DNA from: Bacteroidota bacterium
Lineage (GTDB): Bacteria > Bacteroidota > Bacteroidia > Bacteroidales > FEN-979
Direction of reading: 5' to 3'
Assembly: GCA_026391835.1 (NCBI GenBank)
Contig: JAPLDF010000025.1
Coordinates: 1 to 64,000 of the forward strand
DNA length: 64,000 nucleotides
The translations under genes and the position numbers were made by a program. Below, piece by piece: positions 1 through 9,409 of this stretch; position 1 is the stretch's first letter; each line of letters begins with the position of its first letter. The notes under the pieces were generated by a model that ran no database searches, was not told where the DNA came from, and saw only the letters and a program-made list of their open reading frames with translations.

Positions 1-115
1 TCATCGGGCAAAACAGGGTGGTATGGCTGGGTCAAATCAGCCGTTGACCTCCAATTAATTCACTTTTCTGATACTAAAATTCAGAATAAAACGAAGTGAT
101 TCTGCAAAAAACCGT

Positions 116-136
116 TATATTTGCGATTACAATCGC
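116..136 (+). promoter_or_regulatory. Promoter -7 element with adjacent inverted repeat, AAA/DUF4143 gene
   Basis: TATATTTG (116-123) is a perfect match to the Bacteroidota -7 consensus TAnnTTTG. It runs straight into a perfect 6-bp inverted repeat, GCGATT-AC-AATCGC (123-136), which ends 6 bases before the ATG at 143. The repeat would cover the transcription start, so an operator or autoregulatory site is possible (inference). The rest of 1-115 shows no gene or recognisable signal. Confidence 0.55.
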
Positions 137-142
137 TAAACA

Positions 143-1267
143 ATGATAAACCGAATTATATTAAATGAAATTTCAGAGAAACTGGATAGCGGTAAGGCAA
201 TTTTGCTCTTCGGTCCAAGACAAACCGGGAAAACAACCCTGCTTCAATTGTTGTTCAATGGTAAACCCGGAGTTATGTGGTTGAACGGCGATGAGGCGGA
301 TGTTCAGCAACTGTTTGAAAACGCATCTTCCACGCGATTGAAAACGGTTTTTGGAGAAAATAAAACGATTGTCATTGACGAAGCCCAGAGAATTATCAAT
401 ATCGGTCGTTCACTTAAACTGATCACGGATGAACTGAAAGAAATTCAGGTGATTGCAACAGGTTCGTCCGCATTTGAATTGGCAAACCGGATCCAGGAGC
501 CACTTACCGGACGCAAATGGGAGTATTTTCTGTTTCCCTTATCCTTTGGAGAAATGGCAGCCCATCATGGTATCATGCAGGAAAAAAGAATGATACCTCA
601 CCGGCTCGTGTATGGATGCTATCCTGAAATCGTAAATAATCCCGGGAAGGAAAAGGAAATTCTGAAACAGCTTACGGACAGTTTTCTTTATAAGGATATA
701 TTAATGATCGACGGTCTGCAAAAGCCGGCGAAAATTGTTGCCCTTCTGCAGGCTTTATCTTACCAGATAGGGAACGAAGTCTCATACAACGAACTTGGAC
801 GGACAATAGGCCTGGATAACCAGACCATTGAGAAATATATTGACCTGCTGGAAAAAACCTATGTCATATTTCGTGTGGGGGCCTTGAGCAGGAACCTGCG
901 GAAGGAACTCAAGCGCGGGCGAAAAATTTATTTTTATGACAATGGCGTGAGGAACGCACTGATTGCCCAGCTTGGTTCCATTGAGGCCAGATCCGACAAA
1001 GGAGCGCTATGGGAGAATTACCTGATGGCCGAGCGGCGAAAATTTTTAGCCTACCGGGGAATGTGGGTAAATTCGTATTTCTGGCGAACCCAGGACCAAC
1101 AGGAAATAGATTATGTTGAAGAGACGGATGGTATTTTCCAGGCCTGGGAATTTAAGTGGAACCCTCAGTCACGGGCTCGTTTGTCAAAAACATTTGCCAA
1201 CGCCTATCAAAATTCGGAATTCAAGGTGATCACCCCGCTTAATGTTGAGGATTTTTTGACTGTATGA
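143..1267 (+). CDS. AAA family ATPase, AAA_14/DUF4143 type
   Basis: Cytosolic P-loop ATPase of the AAA_14 + DUF4143 family; the biological role of this family is not established. The Walker A motif GPRQTGKTT lies near residues 24-32, Walker B IVIDEAQ near 76-82 and a sensor-like IATGSS near 104-109. A winged-helix-like middle part follows. The C-terminal DUF4143 part contains QEIDYV followed by AWEFKW, a spacing that recalls the D...ExK core of PD-(D/E)xK folds (inference). The length of 374 aa is usual. The gene stands alone, convergent with tsaB, with its own promoter. A second, divergent family member lies at 16219-17409. Such genes are often solitary, accessory and variable between strains. 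Confidence 0.85.
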   Translation: MINRIILNEISEKLDSGKAILLFGPRQTGKTTLLQLLFNGKPGVMWLNGDEADVQQLFENASSTRLKTVFGENKTIVIDEAQRIINIGRSLKLITDELKEIQVIATGSSAFELANRIQEPLTGRKWEYFLFPLSFGEMAAHHGIMQEKRMIPHRLVYGCYPEIVNNPGKEKEILKQLTDSFLYKDILMIDGLQKPAKIVALLQALSYQIGNEVSYNELGRTIGLDNQTIEKYIDLLEKTYVIFRVGALSRNLRKELKRGRKIYFYDNGVRNALIAQLGSIEARSDKGALWENYLMAERRKFLAYRGMWVNSYFWRTQDQQEIDYVEETDGIFQAWEFKWNPQSRARLSKTFANAYQNSEFKVITPLNVEDFLTV

Positions 1268-1311
1268 TCAATGCAGCCCCTTCACCCTCGGCTTCCCCGC
1301 CACAAAATCCT

Positions 1312-2037
1312 TCAGGTAAAAGCCAGGTTCTCAAACTGGCCCAGCCGGAATTTTTCCCCGGCAAGGCCGGCCATGAACTTCGCCGAGGCCTGGAATCCGT
1401 CAATGAAACGGGCATTTGGATGACTACCCAGGGCGGGTTTGCATTTATCTGCTCCTTCACCGCCAAAAAAGACAGTATTGTCGGCCAGGTATTCCTGGAA
1501 TGAAAATTCATCAATAATTTCGGCCAGTACCCCCCTGATTTCATTGCCTTCGGCGTCATACAACGCACCGTAAACTTCCATACGCCTTGCATCGATCATG
1601 GGACACAACAGGGTGATATTGCTGGAATGACCATTGACAAATGACGAATGACAAATGACAGGATCTGCAGTCTCCCCGTCATTTGTCATTCGTAATTCGT
1701 AATTCGTAATTCGTAATTCCTCCTTCATCCCCACACTCATCGCCTGCAACGTCGGCACCGCGATCATGGGTTTGTCGAGCGCATAGCAAAGTCCTTTTGC
1801 AGTAGCCACCCCGATCCGAAGGCCGGTATAGGAACCCGGTCCCATGCTTACCGCAATGGCATCGAGGCCGCTGAAGGGGATGCATGAAGATTTTATAAGT
1901 TCATCAATGAAAGTTGTGAGCATCGCGGAATGAACGTTCCGTGCCGAGGACTCTTTGATTCCAAGAAGTGTTGCATCCCGGAAAAGGGCCACGGAACAGA
2001 CCTCCGTGGCAGTTTCAATGCAGAGGATCAGTGCCAT
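1312..2037 (-). CDS. tsaB: tRNA N6-threonylcarbamoyladenosine biosynthesis protein TsaB
   Basis: TsaB is the inactive ASKHA-fold partner that dimerises with TsaD in synthesis of the t6A37 modification of ANN-decoding tRNAs. The N-terminus MALILCIETAT and the motif GPGSYTGLRIG (residues 67-77) are diagnostic. The protein has 241 aa, somewhat long for the family. The excess is a stretch at about residues 105-140 (EELRITNYELRMTND...) encoded by a word-repeat hairpin element inserted in frame; the conserved sequence resumes at LLCPMIDARRMEVY. It lies 3 bases downstream of the efflux adaptor gene and is probably cotranscribed with it and the TolC gene. The insertion is between core strands, so the protein is probably still functional (inference). 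Confidence 0.93.
   Translation of the reverse strand: MALILCIETATEVCSVALFRDATLLGIKESSARNVHSAMLTTFIDELIKSSCIPFSGLDAIAVSMGPGSYTGLRIGVATAKGLCYALDKPMIAVPTLQAMSVGMKEELRITNYELRMTNDGETADPVICHSSFVNGHSSNITLLCPMIDARRMEVYGALYDAEGNEIRGVLAEIIDEFSFQEYLADNTVFFGGEGADKCKPALGSHPNARFIDGFQASAKFMAGLAGEKFRLGQFENLAFT
1618..1725. repeat. Word-repeat inverted element inserted in tsaB
   Basis: One arm is built from repeats of 'acgaatgacaaatgac' type words (about 1632-1662) and the other from 'gtcatttgtcattcgtaatt' followed by iterated 'cgtaatt' (about 1678-1720), with about 16 bases between them. The arms are inverted relative to each other. Translated on the minus strand it gives ITNYELRMTND, a peptide pattern typical of such elements in Bacteroidota. 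It keeps the tsaB frame open. Related word repeats occur at 6214-6309 and 57408-57457. Confidence 0.8.
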
Positions 2038-2040
2038 GCA

Positions 2041-3426
2041 CTATTTCTCTTTCTCCTTGGCGAACAGGTCTTTTTTATCAACCTTCTTCACCTTGTCACC
2101 ATCCTTGAGGAGCTTTGACACAGCGCTATATGGAGCGGTTATGATCTCATCACCTACCTTCAGCCCTTTGACGATCTGGATATAGGTGTTGTCCTGGATC
2201 CCTGTTTTAACATCAATTTTTTTGGCAATGCCATCACTCAGGATAAAGATGCACTCCTGGATTTTGTCATTTTTCTTTGCAGAGGAAACAACCTCAACAT
2301 CCTCATCACCGTCAGCCTTTTTTGTTTTATTTTTTTCATTGAATTTGGCGAGGCTGTCTTTTGCGATGCGGGTGGTGACAGCCTGGATGGGAACAGTGAG
2401 CGTATTCTCTGCAGTTTCTGTCTGAATTTCAACGGTACACGACATTCCCGGGCGGAAAGGAGAATAGTTGATGTCTTTTCCGACCAGCAGGTCTTTGTAG
2501 AAGTCTTTCAGGATGTGTATTTTAACATTGAAGTTGGTCACCTGGTCAACACTCACCCCGGTGGTATTGGCGGAGGTGGCGATTTCGGTGACGATCCCCT
2601 TGAATTTCCGGTTCAGGTAAGCATCCACTTCTATCAGTGCGGTGTCGGCCATATTTACCCGGACAATGTCGTTTTCATTGACCTGGACCTCAGCCTCCAT
2701 TTCGTTGAGGTTCGCGATACGCATGATCTCCGTGCCGCTCGAAAACTGTGAAGCACCCGTCACCCGTTCCCCCTGGAGCACGCCCAGTTTTGATACCGTA
2801 CCATCGTTCGGCGCAAATATCGCCGTGCGGGTAAGGTCTTCCCTGGATCTTTTTAAGGCAGCTTCGGAATTTTTTACCATGAACTCGGAAGCCTTGATAT
2901 CCTCTTCCCCGGCAGTCACCTGGGCCTGCGCCACCTGGAATGCCGATTTGGCCTGGTCATACTCGGCCTTCGAGATCACACTTTGCTGGAACAACTTATC
3001 CTGGCGCTCATATGAGAGCCGTGCATTTTCGAATTGCGCCTTTAGCTGGGCAAGCCGTGCCTTTGAATTGGCAAGGTTGGCTTTCTGGGTATTCACCGAA
3101 GCTTCGCTCTGGTCAAACTGCGAAATATAGATCTCGGGATCGATTTTCGCAAGCAGGTCGCCTTTCTTAACCTGGTATCCCTCTTTCACATACAATTCAA
3201 CGACCTCGCCGGAGATGTATGGACTGATCTTGATATCCTTTTCGGGCTGGATCTTGCCGTTGGACGACACCGTTTGGATAATGGTCCTTTTCATCACCTT
3301 TTCTGTGGCAACTTTAATTTCGTCGCTTCCTTTGCCCTTGATTACGGCAGCAACTACAATCATGGCTACTACTGCAACTATGGCAATAATAATCCATATC
3401 TTCTTTTTTGAAATTTTGCTGGTCAT
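2041..3426 (-). CDS. Efflux periplasmic adaptor (membrane fusion protein), HlyD/MacA type
   Basis: Membrane fusion protein that would bridge an inner-membrane pump and the TolC channel. An N-terminal membrane anchor (KKIWIIIAIVAVVAMIVVAA, residues about 8-27) is followed by a biotinyl-lipoyl half (ISGEVVELYVKEGYQVKKGD), a long alpha-hairpin rich in Ala, Gln and Lys (residues about 105-190), the second lipoyl half (IFAPNDGTVSKLGVLQGE) and a beta-barrel/membrane-proximal part. The 461 aa length fits MacA-like adaptors. A Lys/Asp-rich insert (NEKNKTKKADGDEDVEV) near residues 360-380 is unusual. It lies 18 bases downstream of the TolC gene and 3 bases upstream of tsaB. No permease or ABC ATPase is adjacent, so the pump component must be elsewhere. 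Confidence 0.88.
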   Translation of the reverse strand: MTSKISKKKIWIIIAIVAVVAMIVVAAVIKGKGSDEIKVATEKVMKRTIIQTVSSNGKIQPEKDIKISPYISGEVVELYVKEGYQVKKGDLLAKIDPEIYISQFDQSEASVNTQKANLANSKARLAQLKAQFENARLSYERQDKLFQQSVISKAEYDQAKSAFQVAQAQVTAGEEDIKASEFMVKNSEAALKRSREDLTRTAIFAPNDGTVSKLGVLQGERVTGASQFSSGTEIMRIANLNEMEAEVQVNENDIVRVNMADTALIEVDAYLNRKFKGIVTEIATSANTTGVSVDQVTNFNVKIHILKDFYKDLLVGKDINYSPFRPGMSCTVEIQTETAENTLTVPIQAVTTRIAKDSLAKFNEKNKTKKADGDEDVEVVSSAKKNDKIQECIFILSDGIAKKIDVKTGIQDNTYIQIVKGLKVGDEIITAPYSAVSKLLKDGDKVKKVDKKDLFAKEKEK

Positions 3427-3444
3427 TGAAAAAAGTGTTATTGA

Positions 3445-4905
3445 TTATTCACGATCAATCTTAATGGGATTCCCCATATAGAATTCAAGGATGGTCGTTT
3501 TGAAAATAAAGTCATATTTGGCCTGAAGCAATTGCGACTCGGCCAGGGTAAGGTCTTTCTTTGAGTTGTTGTAATCGAAGGAGGTCATCACCCCGACGTC
3601 GAACTTTTGCTGGGCATATTTGAATGCCTCTGCCTGGGCGTTCACCTTTTCCTGCGAAGCAGAATATTTCTGAAGTGATGAAACCGCATCGGCATAAGCC
3701 TGCTCTATGATTTTACGCAGGTCGCGTGTTTTAATTCCCAGGTCGAGTTCAGCCTGCGATTTTTGAATCTTCGCCTGGCTGATGGCATTGCGGCCCGTCC
3801 ATCCGTTGAAAATAGGGACGTTCAGGTAAAAGCCGACCGACTGGTTGCTGTTGTCCCTGAGCTGGTCGGTGAAGGCCTGGACCCTGTATGAATGGTTGAT
3901 CTGGGGCATCAGCACAGGTTCTTTCGTGTATGCTGTAAAACCAATCGGCGTGTAGGTGGTATCGGCAGGCTTGTTCGGATCGACCTGCTGCGATACCCCC
4001 GAATATCCTGTACCCCACGAGCCGCTCAGCGAAAGCGTTGGCTGCACATAACCCCGTGCAATCGAGAGTCTTTTTTGAGCACTTTCCACCCGGAGTTCGG
4101 CACTTTTGATCTCGGGCCGCGTCTTCAGCGCATGCTCGAAGATAATATCCGCCGTAACTTTTTCATTCGGCGCCTGGACAGCTTTGAGCAAGGGTTTCTC
4201 CACCTTGAAGTCTTTCACAACGGGAATGTCGATCAGCTGCTGCAGCGAAAGATAGGAGATATACAACCGGTTTTCGCAATCGACCACGTTCAGTTGTTCG
4301 GTGGCTTTCTGTGCCTGGATGTTCAGCAAATCCCCCTTTGCCGTGGAGCCCGCGGCTACCATTTTTTCCATCCGTTCCGACTGGGAGGTGGTGATCCTGA
4401 GCTGTTCCTTTGCCACGTCCAGCAACTCCATGTTAAACAGGATGTCGAGGTAAAACCCTGCAACCGATAGCGAGATGCTGTTTTTGATCACATCCAGGTC
4501 GTACTTGCTGGCAAGGAGGTTGATTTTGTTTTCTTTAAGGGCGTTTAATTTCTGAAGCCCCGAAAACAGGGTGACATTGCTGGCAATGTAAAAGTTGTTG
4601 GATCGTACCGTATTGGTGGCAAATGTGTTGGTGTACTGGTCGATCGTTTGTCCGAAATTCCACACATTGGTTCCGTTGGCATTGAGATTTGGCAACATGT
4701 TCAGGCCGCTCTGCAGCAGCCCCTCCTTGTTGCTTTCAACGGTAAGCAGTTGTTTGTTGATGTCGAGGTTGTTTTCGAGGGCGTAGTTGATGCAATCTTC
4801 GAGGGTCCATATTTTTTGAGCATGACCGCTCCCCGAAATTCCCAGAAGCGCAATAAACAAAAAGGCCGGAAGCCAGAACTTAAATTGATACGCTTGCATT
4901 TTCAA
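3445..4905 (-). CDS. TolC family outer-membrane efflux channel
   Basis: Outer-membrane factor forming the exit duct of a tripartite efflux pump. It has a signal peptide (FWLPAFLFIALLGISGSGHAQ, cleavage after about residue 29), then two OEP repeats: WTLEDCINYALENN starts the first, and the coiled-coil helix with KYAQQKFDVGVMTSFDYNNSKKDL marks the second. The 486 aa length is normal. It is the first gene of the minus-strand tolC-adaptor-tsaB set and is divergent from the ATP synthase operon. A TAATTTTG -7 element precedes it. Confidence 0.9.
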   Translation of the reverse strand: MKMQAYQFKFWLPAFLFIALLGISGSGHAQKIWTLEDCINYALENNLDINKQLLTVESNKEGLLQSGLNMLPNLNANGTNVWNFGQTIDQYTNTFATNTVRSNNFYIASNVTLFSGLQKLNALKENKINLLASKYDLDVIKNSISLSVAGFYLDILFNMELLDVAKEQLRITTSQSERMEKMVAAGSTAKGDLLNIQAQKATEQLNVVDCENRLYISYLSLQQLIDIPVVKDFKVEKPLLKAVQAPNEKVTADIIFEHALKTRPEIKSAELRVESAQKRLSIARGYVQPTLSLSGSWGTGYSGVSQQVDPNKPADTTYTPIGFTAYTKEPVLMPQINHSYRVQAFTDQLRDNSNQSVGFYLNVPIFNGWTGRNAISQAKIQKSQAELDLGIKTRDLRKIIEQAYADAVSSLQKYSASQEKVNAQAEAFKYAQQKFDVGVMTSFDYNNSKKDLTLAESQLLQAKYDFIFKTTILEFYMGNPIKIDRE

Positions 4906-4921
4906 AGGGTTTAAGAGAGTT

Positions 4922-4929
4922 CAAAATTA
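4922..4929 (-). promoter_or_regulatory. Promoter -7 element for tolC-adaptor-tsaB
   Basis: On the minus strand the sequence reads TAATTTTG, a perfect TAnnTTTG, 16 bases upstream of the TolC start codon. No clear TTG was found at the expected -33 distance. Confidence 0.4.
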
Positions 4930-5015
4930 GTGATTTTACCTTTCACCGGAGCATTAAGACGAAGAATTTGCAATTTGGTTACAAACCGGTGTTTTCCCAA
5001 TTCAATATTATTTTC

Positions 5016-5023
5016 TATTTTTG
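5016..5023 (+). promoter_or_regulatory. Promoter -7 element for the ATP synthase operon
   Basis: TATTTTTG matches the Bacteroidota -7 consensus exactly and ends 28 bases before the atpB ATG. Upstream at the expected distance is 'gttttccc', a weak TTTG-like -33 element. No Shine-Dalgarno sequence precedes atpB. Confidence 0.6.
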
Positions 5024-5051
5024 CACTATTAATTGAATCGCAAGTGGTTTT

Positions 5052-6212
5052 ATGACAGCATCCGGATCGTACATGCCAGCGCTACGCTTTTTGACCCTCA
5101 GCCTTATTTTCGGGGTTCTCCTGGTATGCAGGAGCTTTGCATCCGTGCAGGATCAGACCTCGCTTGTTCCTGCCAGTGACAGCGTTTTTGAACATCCGGG
5201 CAAGTCTGAAGGCCATGCCTCCGGAAAGTTCAATGCCGGCGAAATGATCATGGAGCATGTGGTTGACAACCACGAATGGCATGTTGCCGAGATCGGCAGT
5301 ATGCATTTGACGATTCCCCTCCCGGTCATTTTACTGTATGACGGTAAATTATTTACTTTTTGTTCAAGCAGGTTCCACAATGAAGCGCACAGCTACATGG
5401 GGTTTAAGCTTGAACAGGAAGGGCCTCACAAAGGCAAGATTGTCAGGGCCGGGCAGGATGAACACCCGGTGGCCGGCAGCCCGGCAGTGTATGATTTTTC
5501 GATCACAAAAATAGTCCTGGCCATTTTGATGAGCTCACTTTTGCTGGTGCTGGTTTTTGTTTCCGTTGCCAGGGCTTATACCCGCAACAGGGATAAGGCC
5601 CCCAGCGGCCTGCAGTCACTCCTTGAGCCATTGATCATCTTTATCCGCGATGACATTGCAAAAAGCTCCATCGGCGAAAAAAAGTACGAGAAGTTCATGC
5701 CTTTTTTACTGACCGTTTTCTTTTTCGTCTTTTTCAACAACCTGTTCGGGCTGATACCGTTTTTCCCGGGAGGTGCAAATGTAACCGGCAACATTGCCGT
5801 TACACTGGTGCTGGCCGTTTTTACCTTCATTATTACCACAATTAACGGGAACAAGCACTACTGGGTGGATATCATCAATACTCCCGGCGTTCCCTGGTGG
5901 CTGAAGTTCCCGGTGCCATTGATGCCGGTTGTGGAGATCATCGGGATCATCACCAAACCGTTTGTATTGATGATCCGTCTTTTTGCCAACATTACCGCGG
6001 GGCATATCATCGTGCTTGGATTCATTAGCCTGATCTTTATTTTCGGTGAGATGAATGCCGCCATCGGGTACGGCGTTTCGGTATTTTCCGTTGCTTTCAT
6101 GATATTTATGAACCTGCTGGAACTGCTGGTTGCGTTCATACAGGCATATGTGTTTACGTTGTTGTCGGCGCTCTATTTCGGATTGGCGACGATTGAACCG
6201 GAACACCATTGA
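5052..6212 (+). CDS. atpB: F0F1 ATP synthase subunit a (AtpB)
   Basis: Membrane stator subunit providing the proton half-channels against the c-ring. The conserved helix with IRLFANITAGH carries the essential arginine, and the C-terminal helix FIQAYVFTLLSALYFGLA is typical. It is 386 aa against about 270 in E. coli. The extra N-terminal 130 residues comprise a hydrophobic signal-like segment (FLTLSLIFGVLLVCRSFA) and a His-rich domain (HVVDNHEWHVAE), an extension known in Bacteroidota AtpB; it probably lies in the periplasm. First gene of atpBEFHAG. A word-repeat hairpin sits between it and atpE. Confidence 0.95.
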   Translation: MTASGSYMPALRFLTLSLIFGVLLVCRSFASVQDQTSLVPASDSVFEHPGKSEGHASGKFNAGEMIMEHVVDNHEWHVAEIGSMHLTIPLPVILLYDGKLFTFCSSRFHNEAHSYMGFKLEQEGPHKGKIVRAGQDEHPVAGSPAVYDFSITKIVLAILMSSLLLVLVFVSVARAYTRNRDKAPSGLQSLLEPLIIFIRDDIAKSSIGEKKYEKFMPFLLTVFFFVFFNNLFGLIPFFPGGANVTGNIAVTLVLAVFTFIITTINGNKHYWVDIINTPGVPWWLKFPVPLMPVVEIIGIITKPFVLMIRLFANITAGHIIVLGFISLIFIFGEMNAAIGYGVSVFSVAFMIFMNLLELLVAFIQAYVFTLLSALYFGLATIEPEHH

Positions 6213-6213
6213 T

Positions 6214-6599
<386 letters not shown>

Positions 6600-6611
6600 C
6601 AGCAACAACAG

Positions 6612-6650
6612 GTTCTTTACGGGTCAACGGTTGGTTGGTCCGTAAAGGAC
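6612..6650 (+). promoter_or_regulatory. Intercistronic hairpin between atpE and atpF
   Basis: GTTCTTTACGG (6612-6622) pairs with CCGTAAAGGAC (6640-6650), an 11-bp stem with one G-U pair and a 17-base loop. No T-tract follows, so it is not a classical terminator. It could protect the 3' end of atpE message or allow partial read-through, fitting the need for many more c than b subunits (inference). Confidence 0.6.
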
Positions 6651-6684
6651 TTTATTCAATCAGAAACATTAAAAGCAAAAAGAT

Positions 6685-7179
6685 ATGGAATTAATCACTC
6701 CGGGACTGGGACTGATTTTCTGGATGACACTGGCGTTCTTATTCCTGGTGTTCGTTCTTGGAAAATTTGCCTGGAAACCCATCCTCCAGATGCTCAAGGA
6801 ACGGGAGACTTCCATCCACGAAGCCCTGAATGCCGCAAACCAGGCAAGGGAAGAGATGAAGCAGCTGAAGTTCAGCAATGAACAACTCCTGCAGGAGGCG
6901 AAAAACGAAAGGGATGCCCTGTTGAATGAAGCCCGCAAAGTGAGGGACAGGCTGCTTGAAGAGGCAAGGATCAAAGCCGGTGAAGAGGCTTCACGCATCG
7001 TTGAAGCTGCCAAGGCAAGCATCAACAATGAAAAGATGGCAGCCATGACCGAGTTGAAAAACCAGATTGCCGAGAGTTCACTCACCCTCGCCAAGTTCAT
7101 TTTAAAGCGCGAACTCACAGATCCCAGGAAGCAGGAAGAGTATGTCCAGGAATTAATTAAAGAAATTAAATTCAACTAA
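6685..7179 (+). CDS. atpF: F0F1 ATP synthase subunit b (AtpF)
   Basis: Peripheral stalk subunit. An N-terminal membrane segment (GLIFWMTLAFLFLVFVLGKFAW, residues about 9-30) is followed by a long charged coiled coil (residues 35-150) that reaches F1. The 164 aa length is normal. A single b-type gene is present, with no b'. It is separated from atpH by 5 bases. Confidence 0.95.
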   Translation: MELITPGLGLIFWMTLAFLFLVFVLGKFAWKPILQMLKERETSIHEALNAANQAREEMKQLKFSNEQLLQEAKNERDALLNEARKVRDRLLEEARIKAGEEASRIVEAAKASINNEKMAAMTELKNQIAESSLTLAKFILKRELTDPRKQEEYVQELIKEIKFN

Positions 7180-7184
7180 CCGCA

Positions 7185-7745
7185 ATGAATGTTTCTTTGG
7201 TAGCGGAGCGTTATGCAAAAGCACTGTTTGAACTTGCGCTTGAAAAGGGCGCGGTTGAGGAGGTATACCAGGACAGCCTGATGATATCATCCGTGTGCGG
7301 AAGCAGCAGGGAGTTGAGGTTGTTGCTGAAAAGCCCCATTATCAATTCAGGGAAAAAACTGACCATCATCCGGGATATCTTCGGCAAGGATATTAACAAT
7401 CTTACCCTCACCTACCTGCTCATCATGGTACGGAAGAACAGGGAGTCGTTCATTCCCGCCATCGCTGTCAAACTGGTTGAACTCTACCAGGCCTATAAGA
7501 ACATCCTCACGGTTCATTTTTCATCGCCGGTCTTGCCCGACGCCGAAACACGGAAACAGGTGCTTGAACTGATGAAGAATTTTACCCATTCGGATATCGA
7601 CCTGAAGGCCGAAATTGATGAATCTCTCATCGGCGGCTTCGTGCTGAACTGGAATGACAAGCAGTATGATGCAAGTATCCGCAGGGAAATAGACGACATG
7701 CGCATTGCAATGGCAAAAATTAATTTATATAAAAAAGGATTTTAA
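7185..7745 (+). CDS. atpH: F0F1 ATP synthase subunit delta (AtpH)
   Basis: OSCP/delta subunit joining the peripheral stalk to F1. The N-terminal helical domain begins VAERYAKALFELALEKG and the C-terminal part contains DESLIGGFVLNWNDKQYDASIRR, the usual IGG motif. The 186 aa length is normal. Start 5 bases after atpF; 65 bases to atpA. Confidence 0.95.
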   Translation: MNVSLVAERYAKALFELALEKGAVEEVYQDSLMISSVCGSSRELRLLLKSPIINSGKKLTIIRDIFGKDINNLTLTYLLIMVRKNRESFIPAIAVKLVELYQAYKNILTVHFSSPVLPDAETRKQVLELMKNFTHSDIDLKAEIDESLIGGFVLNWNDKQYDASIRREIDDMRIAMAKINLYKKGF

Positions 7746-7810
7746 AAAGACAGCGATTCCGGTTTTCACCATTTCGCTGTTTCATCAATTCGCTATTAAA
7801 ATTTTAACCT

Positions 7811-9400
7811 ATGGCTGATATTAAACCCGCAGAAGTTACGGCAATTTTACGCAGGGAACTGGCCGGTTACCAGAGTGAAAAAGAGCTTGAAGAAGTTGGC
7901 GTCGTGTTGACGGTAGGCGACGGAATTGCCCGCATCTATGGCATGAACAACGTCGAAAGCGGGGAGTTGATCGAGTTTGAAAAAAACGGGCTGAAGGGGA
8001 TCGTACTCAATCTTGAGGCTGACAATGTCGGCGCCGTTCTGCTTGGTGATTACCTTGAAATAAAAGAAGGTGACATCGTAAAACGTACCCGCCGCATCGC
8101 CTCCATTGAAGTCGGTGAAGGGTTGCTCGGCCGGGTCATCAACACCCTTGGCGAACCCATCGACGGCAAGGGCAAGATCGAAGGTGTGCGTTATGAAATG
8201 CCGCTCGAACGGAAAGCCCCCGGGGTTATCTATCGCCAGCCGGTAAATCAGCCCCTGCAGACCGGGATAAAACCCATAGATGCCATGATCCCGATCGGCC
8301 GCGGACAACGTGAGCTGATCATCGGCGACCGCCAGACCGGCAAAACCGCCATTGCCATTGATACCATCATCAACCAGAAGGAGTTTCATGCCAAGGGAGA
8401 AACCGTTTACTGCATCTATGTTGCCGTAGGCCAGAAGGGTTCGACGGTTGCAAACATTGTAAAAACACTCGAAGAAAAAGGAGCAATGGCCTACACTGTC
8501 GTTGTCTCTTCAACAGCTTCCGATCCGGCTGCCATGCAGTATTACGCACCGTTTGCCGGCGCCGCCATCGGTGAATTCTTCCGCGATACGGGCCGGCCCG
8601 CACTCGTGATCTACGATGACCTTTCAAAACAGGCTGTCGCCTACCGCGAAGTCTCCCTCCTGCTCCGCCGCCCTCCCGGACGCGAAGCCTATCCCGGTGA
8701 TGTGTTCTACCTCCACTCCCGGTTGCTCGAACGTGCTGCAAGGGTTATCTCTTCAGATAAAATTGCGGCCCAGATGAACGACCTCCCGGAAACCCTGAAA
8801 AGCATGGTCAAAGGCGGTGGTTCGCTTACCGCCCTGCCGATCATCGAAACACAGGCAGGCGACGTGTCGGCTTACATCCCCACCAATGTGATCTCCATCA
8901 CCGACGGACAGATATTCCTGGAAACAGCGCTGTTCAATGCAGGTATCCGCCCCGCCATCAACGTGGGGATCTCGGTGTCGCGCGTCGGCGGAAATGCCCA
9001 GATCAAATCGATGAAAAAAATCGCCGGCACGCTTAAACTCGACCAGGCTGAATACCGCGAACTTGAAGCATTTTCAAAATTCGGGTCAGACCTCGATGCC
9101 GCTACGAAAGCAGTGCTCGACAAAGGCGCCCGCAACGTGGAAATCCTGAAACAACCCCAGTATTCCCCGATGCCTGTTGAAAAACAGGTTGCCATCATTT
9201 TCTGCGGTACACGCGGATTGTTGCGGAACATCCCGGTCAGGAGCATCAACAATTTTGAGACGGAATACCTGCATTTTATGACCGAAAATCACCAGGAAGT
9301 CCTCAGCAATTTGAAGGCCGGGAAACTGCTGGATGAAGATCTGAAAATCATGGAACAGGTTGCAAAAGAACTTTCCAAAAAATACGAGGAAAAGAAATAA
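7811..9400 (+). CDS. atpA: F0F1 ATP synthase subunit alpha (AtpA)
   Basis: Non-catalytic nucleotide-binding subunit of F1. The P-loop GDRQTGKT lies near residue 173. The N-terminal barrel (residues 25-95) precedes it and the signature [15 protein letters not shown] follows near residue 390. The 529 aa length is normal. The catalytic partner atpD and atpC are not in this window. In many Bacteroidota they form a separate locus, so this is expected, not a loss. Confidence 0.97.
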   Translation: MADIKPAEVTAILRRELAGYQSEKELEEVGVVLTVGDGIARIYGMNNVESGELIEFEKNGLKGIVLNLEADNVGAVLLGDYLEIKEGDIVKRTRRIASIEVGEGLLGRVINTLGEPIDGKGKIEGVRYEMPLERKAPGVIYRQPVNQPLQTGIKPIDAMIPIGRGQRELIIGDRQTGKTAIAIDTIINQKEFHAKGETVYCIYVAVGQKGSTVANIVKTLEEKGAMAYTVVVSSTASDPAAMQYYAPFAGAAIGEFFRDTGRPALVIYDDLSKQAVAYREVSLLLRRPPGREAYPGDVFYLHSRLLERAARVISSDKIAAQMNDLPETLKSMVKGGGSLTALPIIETQAGDVSAYIPTNVISITDGQIFLETALFNAGIRPAINVGISVSRVGGNAQIKSMKKIAGTLKLDQAEYRELEAFSKFGSDLDAATKAVLDKGARNVEILKQPQYSPMPVEKQVAIIFCGTRGLLRNIPVRSINNFETEYLHFMTENHQEVLSNLKAGKLLDEDLKIMEQVAKELSKKYEEKK

Positions 9401-9409
9401 GAGACTTAA

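Noticed and set aside
1264-1503. Short plus-strand ORF after the AAA gene and minus-strand ORF 1239-1592
   Set aside because: Both overlap tsaB in other frames and show no conserved features.
8370-8741. Minus-strand ORF in atpA with Arg/Gly-rich sequence
   Set aside because: Composition typical of an antisense frame in a GC-rich gene.
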